This document shows, piece by piece, positions 59,024 to 64,000 of a stretch of 64,000 nucleotides of DNA. This DNA is from Thermothelomyces thermophilus ATCC 42464 (Eukaryota > Ascomycota > Sordariomycetes > Sordariales > Chaetomiaceae). The stretch lies in NCBI RefSeq assembly GCF_000226095.1, contig NC_016476.1, forward strand, positions 2,294,001-2,358,000. Direction: 5' to 3'. Under the pieces are notes generated by a model that saw only the letters and a list, made by a program, of their open reading frames with translations, was not told the DNA's origin and did no database searches. Position numbers and translations under genes: made by a program. Numbering within the stretch: position 1 is the first letter of the stretch; every line of letters starts with the position of its first letter.

Positions 59024-59050
59024 TTAAGGCAGCCAAAACCCAGCGGCCAT
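59024..59050 (-). promoter_or_regulatory. Upstream ORF 2 of the WOPR gene (MAAGFWLP)
   Basis: ATG at 59050 with a stop at 59026-59024, 20 nt before the main ATG. It is out of frame with the main coding sequence. A candidate translational control element if it lies in the transcript. Confidence 0.45.
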
Positions 59051-59105
59051 ATGTCGACCGGGGAAACCTGTTTTGGGGGGGTGGGGGGTTTGGGGGGCTC
59101 GCCTC

Positions 59106-59117
59106 TATCGGCTCATG
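59106..59117 (-). promoter_or_regulatory. Upstream ORF 1 of the WOPR gene (MSR)
   Basis: A minimal ATG-AGC-CGA-TAG frame in the presumed leader. Confidence 0.4.
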
Positions 59118-59205
59118 AGCACGATGAGACCTGAGAAGCGTGGTTTAATGATAGGCGTGCTCCAGGTATGAAGCCGCACGAAGTGCAGGGCTTATTGGGC
59201 AATCG

Positions 59206-59655
59206 CTGTAGGAAAAAGTTAGTTTTTCATTCTAGTGCAGTGAGAGACAATCTTCGAAAATAGCCCAGGCCAAAGCCGAAGTCAACTTGGGAGCCCATGG
59301 CATGGCAACGAGGAGGCCAAGATGAACAAGGCCCCAGCCACTTGGCGGGGGGATGGGAAACCAGCAGACAACTTTGGAGATCATCATAGCGGCCTCGCAT
59401 GGGATGATCCGATGAAGCGGGTCGAAAAACAGCGGAGGCAGGTCAGGAGAAAAAAAGGCTTGAAGACGATGTTGAGAGCGGCCACCTAACGACGAAGAGA
59501 TCGAGACGAGCCGGGGGACCAACGCAGGCTGTTGTCGAGTCGCCCTCTGTACTGGATATCGTGCTTCTCGACACATCCGCCATGTCCGGCTACCGGAAGC
59601 AAGAGTGAGAGAGAGAGAAAATAACGAAAAAGGTAAAAAAGAAAGGTTTGCATAC
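59206..59655 (-). other. Probable 5'-UTR intron of the WOPR gene
   Basis: On the minus strand CAG|GTATGC at 59655 and ACTAAC at about 59218-59223, followed by TTTTTCCTACAG ending at 59206, form a complete fungal splice signal set (intron about 450 nt). It lies about 200 nt upstream of the start codon. Confidence 0.5.
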
Positions 59656-60197
59656 CTGATATCAAATTGTTTCTCGTTCCTCTCTTGTGATTCTGTCTGG
59701 CCCCCCGTTGAACTTTACGCCGGATTACTTCCCGTCTTTTTCTTCCCACTTTGTTTTGTCTGAAACCCTGGAGCCGATGGGCAATGCGTTGTCCAGTGAG
59801 TTAGCTCCGGACGTGATGGAACAAATTCGGAGCGAGCGTTTGATATGGAGGTCGGGGCGGCGTTGCTGCGTTCGTAAGTTTTGGAAACCAGAATCGAAGG
59901 TCTGTTGCTGCATTCGCAAGATGCACGCGAGCCGGGGTCCCGATCCGCTTTAAAAGAGTGACCCGTGAAAATAAGGTCGACCGCGGCTAGCGGCTGACAA
60001 GGATATCGGCTGCAGGTCGATGACGCTGCAGCCCAGGGGGCGGGAATGTGGGAGCGCTCTCGAGAGGGAGGCGGCTCCAGCGGCCGGGGGGGGGTTTGCA
60101 GGTTCCTGCTCACTGTGTGCGACGAGCCGTGTTTACACTGTCTGCTGGCGACTCAAGCGTGTGCGCAGCGCAGTTCAGGTCGTGTAGTGTTGTGTAC

Positions 60198-60209
60198 GTA
60201 TGTACATAC
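60198..60209. repeat. GTATGTACATAC palindrome
   Basis: A 12-bp perfect palindrome, the inner part of the 14-bp motif found at 11794 and 54697, followed by ATACATAA. Confidence 0.8.
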
Positions 60210-61946
60210 ATACATAACGACATAACGCTCCGGGGTAGTACAAAGTAGGTAGGTAGCGTGGTGTTGAAGTCGGCAGGTGCATACACTACCAAGCAAGGTA
60301 CCTTGCCTCTTGTGGTAACCTCACCCACACAGCTAATATTCACCAAGAGTAAGTGTTTCGTACAAACTAACACGTTTCCTTGGCGTTGAGCCGACTTGCT
60401 TTCGGCGCCTTCCTTGGCGACTCCCAACGGACTAGCTCTCGCTCAACGATCCGTTTGGCGGTCGCCCGTTGATTGAATCGAACAAGCCTTTGAGCCCCTG
60501 CGCCGTGCCGTCCGTCCTCCTCTCCGCAAAACCGACCTGAGACGAGGCTAAACAACGATTCGTACGCACCTTACATACCCGAGCGGTGGCCGTTTGCGAG
60601 TCGCCGAGAGGGCTGCCGGTCGAACGGTGCGCTCGGAAGGAAGAATGCTTGGCGACGAGAGACAGTGGAGCCGAAGAGCGAGGTTGTGTGGGTCGGTGCC
60701 CCGCCAAGGCTTCCATTCCGCTTTTGCAGTCGTGTTAAAGTTGGGACCGAGTCGCTTTCCGACTCCACACCCATTATTCAGCATCGATTCAGCATGGAAA
60801 ACGTGCTATTCTAGCCGAGAATGGGAACCAAGCCCGACGCCTCTGCCCCAACCTGCGACCCGCAATTCCAGGTTTAGTGTAAGAGTCGGGTGTGTCTCGA
60901 ACCAGCTTTGCTCCCCGAAAGCCAATGATGAAGATGCTAAGGGGCCGGGGCAGCCAAGCAGTGGAGCAGGCAAGAGCCAAGCCTTGGAAGGACAGAAGCG
61001 GTAAACTCGTCCTTAGCGTCCCCGCCGCTGTCGTAAGCTTATCAATAAATACTGTGTAGAATGAGGATCTCGACCGAACCTTCGAGTGTACCGAGTACAC
61101 GCACCACACCACGCTGAATCCCTCCCCCCCACCCCCCCGGGCCCCCCCAAAAAAGCCAGGCATTTCGTACAGTACACTAGCGTACGCTTACTGGTGGTAG
61201 TGTACCGGGCTCAATACCAGAAAGCTGGCAACGAGCCGGTCCGGAAGGGTTTCCTCTTCTTATTGCTCGGTTCGTTTAGCGCCCACGTGTCCTTCTCCAT
61301 CATGCTCACACTCGTTCTACTATGTATGTAAGGTATATATGTCAGTATGTACAGTACATTAGGTATGTAGTGCACGTACGTATAACATGCACTGTACGCT
61401 ACAAGTGTGCACCAGCCTGAAGAATGCTGCATAGGGATGAGCATTTGGGACCAACAGGACTTGTTGGCCGAATCTTCCGTCTCTGCATTGTTCATCAAAC
61501 TAAGCATTATCTTGTGAGTCACGGAATAAGAGATCAAGAATTGGGTTCTGACTGGGAACACAAGACCACCCCCCTTACACACCGTGTTACCCTTCCCTCC
61601 TCCTCCTCCTCCCCCTTCCCCTCCCAATTTCTGTTGGTCCCTTTTTTGGGAATCACATGGAGTCACGGCGCTCATGCCTGCCTCTTGTGGCGTCGAGGGG
61701 GCTGAACCGCCCCCAACTTCTCGGCGCCTCTCTACACTACATTACCTAAACTACGTACTGCGCCGTTTGTACGTACGCAGTACGTCCGTAAGCACCTCGT
61801 CTTCCCCCCTCCCCAAGAAGTCTTGGGAAGACAATAGTGCGGTCTTGGGGGGGAGGGGCTACCCCCCATGGAAGCCAAGAGGGCACTTGTTCGTCCGATA
61901 AACAGGGAGGCAGTGAGAAGCGGCTAGTGGAGGTGGGCGACCGGTG

Positions 61947-61948
<2 letters not shown>

Positions 61949-61986
<38 letters not shown>
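61949..61986. repeat. Poly-T tract, 38 nt
   Basis: The longest homopolymer in the window, in gene-free DNA. Confidence 0.95.
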
Positions 61987-61989
<3 letters not shown>

Positions 61990-62285
61990 TTCTTTCTTGC
62001 CTGGGAATGGAGCTGACCCTGCACTATCTCTTCCAGGCGCACCGTTCGCAACTATTTTCCCAGTTCATTGGAGCAGTGAGACTGTGTACGGAATAGTGTC
62101 GCGTAGTGTGCACTAGTGTAGTGTACATACTTGGTACGGATTAGTGTCGTATAATGGAGCGTTAGTGTACCCTTCGGGCGGATTATGGGGTTTTAACCCC
62201 GAGAGCTGTCGGGTGTTGTCCACCCCTCGTCAAGCTGAGGCATGGCGAGGGTGAGGGTGAATGAAACTAGAGTAACTACAGTAGT

Positions 62286-62322
62286 GTACGGATTACTCCG
62301 TACATACACTACACTAGTGTAG
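62286..62322. repeat. Hairpin GTACGGA-TTAC-TCCGTAC with adjacent CTACACTAGTGTAG palindrome
   Basis: Perfect 7-bp arms with a 4-nt loop at 62286-62303, then a 14-bp perfect palindrome at 62309-62322. Both motif types recur elsewhere in the gene-free parts. Confidence 0.85.
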
Positions 62323-64000
62323 TCCCGTCATGTACTGGGCGCAACGTTTCCGCATCAGCAGGTCCCGGATAAGCAGGGGGAGAGGGTCAGCTTGACCAAG
62401 ATCCCTGCATCCGCAGAACGGGATTGTCATGGAAATATAATAGGATTTCAAGCTTATTTCACGGCGCGCGCGTCGGAGTGCGCCCTTGGCGGGCTTGGCC
62501 CACCCCTTGTGACTAGTTCCTTGTGGAGAGAGGGGGGAGGATTTCGGTTCTGGCGGATCAGTCGGTCGGTCGGTGGCTCTGTTCGTACTGTAGTACTGTG
62601 TACGGATTAATGCCACACAACCAACCTACCCACAAATTTGGAAGTCCGGATTCCGTTCGATGGCCCACCACCACCACCAACACCCCGATGCTGAGCAAGC
62701 GACCGAATGGCGTGCGGCTCGTCTGATAACCCACTAATACTTGCTCTCGGATTTTCCAACCACCGGTTCCCCGGCTGGGTCTCGAAATGCATCAATGTCG
62801 AGAACCATTGCATTTTTTTTTTCCCTTTTTATTTTTCTTTTGGCGCACGCCACCCAACGGGGATAGTGTAGACCACACAGGAAATGATTGCCGTGGCTGT
62901 CATCCGTCATCCCGTTCACTGCTACTCTACATTAACTGTTCTCCATTACACTTCACACTACAATGCTACGGGTAGTGTAATCATTACGCAGTATGGAGCA
63001 ATGAACGTCGCAACTACTGTCAAAGTGTGAGGCTCAACCGTGCCAACCATACCAACTCCTGTTTGGGACTTGGACCCTCCCGACTCGAGTTCGCACTTGG
63101 CGCACTTAGTCGGATCCTCTGTCGGTTAGTCCACTCACTGAGTCGTATTCGCTCCTCCAGGGGAGGGGCACCGCAAAAAAGCTCTGAAACCACGATCGGG
63201 CTCTACTACAGGAGCGGGATCCGTTACCCGACCTCCCCGGATACGCTTCCCTGATGAAGTGGAGGGGCCGAGCCCCTTGTTGGTGAAGCGCGAGGTGTGG
63301 TGTGGCATCAAAGGGCGTCTGTGTAACCCGACGGTATTTTTGTGCAACAAGCCAACAACCAAAAAAAACAGAGTCGAGGCTATTCTTTCTGCCCCGTCCG
63401 CCGCGATTTGCCTCGTGATTCGTTTGCTATTGGGCCAAGCGAGGTGCGAGGTCATTCGCCCAGAATGGCTGTGTCGGGTCAGAAAAAGATCCTCGCAGCA
63501 TAGCGTTGCAGCCATGGATTTATTCTTCATCGCGGCCCTGGCATGCATGGGCCCAGGGCCCAGGGCCAAGCAGGACTTCTTTCTGAGAACTACAGAGTAT
63601 GTAGTGTATACTTAATTAGTTGCAAGTTGAGAGATGAAAGAGGATTACCGATTACCCAGGATCGAATCTGACGGCCGGAAAAGTGGATGGAAAAGGTCGA
63701 ACAAGTCGGTGTCTTGTCCATCACTGGTAGCCAGTCGTCAGTCCCTGTCGCAAAATTCACTGGTGCCTGATGCCCTTTTCATCCTACACGCCGGAGTCTG
63801 TAGGCATCCGTCTCGCGGATATCGTGTGCCTGGCAAGCCGAGCTTCGAAGAAGGGGGGATCCATCTTTTTTTCGCCGGTGCCTTGGATCCTCCAGACAAC
63901 AACACACTGACTTGTTCCCGAGTCAACTGGACGAATTGACGGAAGGCGATGGAGCACGGCGGAGCTTTCGGGATCACGAAGTTCCAGTGATCCGTCCATC

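Larger units (their letters stand above)
59004..64000. other. 5-kb region upstream of the WOPR gene, no other genes recognised
   Basis: Beyond the leader (to about 59.7 kb), only short overlapping frames are seen. It contains the GTATGTACATAC palindrome at 60198-60209, a 38-T run at 61949-61986, dense TACACTA/TAGTGTA motifs at about 62090-62325, the hairpin at 62286-62303 and another TACACT-rich patch near 62945-62980. Confidence 0.5.

Noticed and set aside
1-64000. CRISPR array, bacterial operons, biosynthetic gene cluster or intact transposon
   Set aside because: No regularly spaced repeats, no Shine-Dalgarno-linked genes, no PKS/NRPS/terpene synthase motifs, and no transposase or reverse-transcriptase motifs were found.

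Overview
The window looks like nuclear DNA of a filamentous ascomycete, most likely a Sordariomycete (Sordariales/Chaetomiaceae-like). Coding exons are GC-rich. Introns are short (about 50-200 nt), with GTRNGY donors, CTRAC branch points and YAG acceptors. Gene content is typical of the group: Nop9, Smc4, Hpc2, a small ELYS, a Pac2-type WOPR regulator, RasGAP, phosphoketolase and a linker histone with many introns. The species assignment is inference. There are no operons, CRISPR arrays, rRNA genes or intact transposons.

Layout. 0-7 kb: a type II haloacid dehalogenase (+) converges on a membrane-anchored alpha/beta-hydrolase-like gene (-), which diverges from NOP9 (+). 7-15 kb: a doubtful 80-aa two-exon gene, an uncharacterised fungal protein with a conserved basic motif (-), about 4 kb of gene-free DNA, then an intron-containing tRNA-Lys(CTT) (-). 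15-24 kb: phosphoketolase (-) and a five-exon RasGAP (-), separated by 3.5 kb without recognisable genes. 24-30 kb: about 6 kb without genes. 30-39 kb: a four-exon MFS transporter (+) converges on HPC2 (-); HPC2 diverges from an RPAP1/Rba50-like gene (+). 39-49 kb: SMC4 (-) and ELYS (+) share a 550-bp divergent promoter; ELYS converges on a proline-rich NPF-motif protein (-). 50-52 kb: histone H1 (-) in six exons. 52-57 kb is gene-free. 57-60 kb: a WOPR transcription factor (-) with a 5'-UTR intron and two short upstream ORFs. 60-64 kb is gene-free.

Functionally the genes are independent single-copy genes. There is a loose chromatin/nuclear theme (HPC2, SMC4, ELYS, H1, RPAP1-like, NOP9), but clustering by function cannot be inferred. 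No biosynthetic cluster or defence system was found. The signal least explained by genes is a set of short palindromes in gene-free DNA: hairpins with TCCGTAC/GTACGGA arms, a recurrent TGTATGTACATACA palindrome, and TACACTA/TAGTGTA-rich stretches. Several lie in divergent promoters. Exon boundaries were placed by hand from splice signals and reading-frame continuity.
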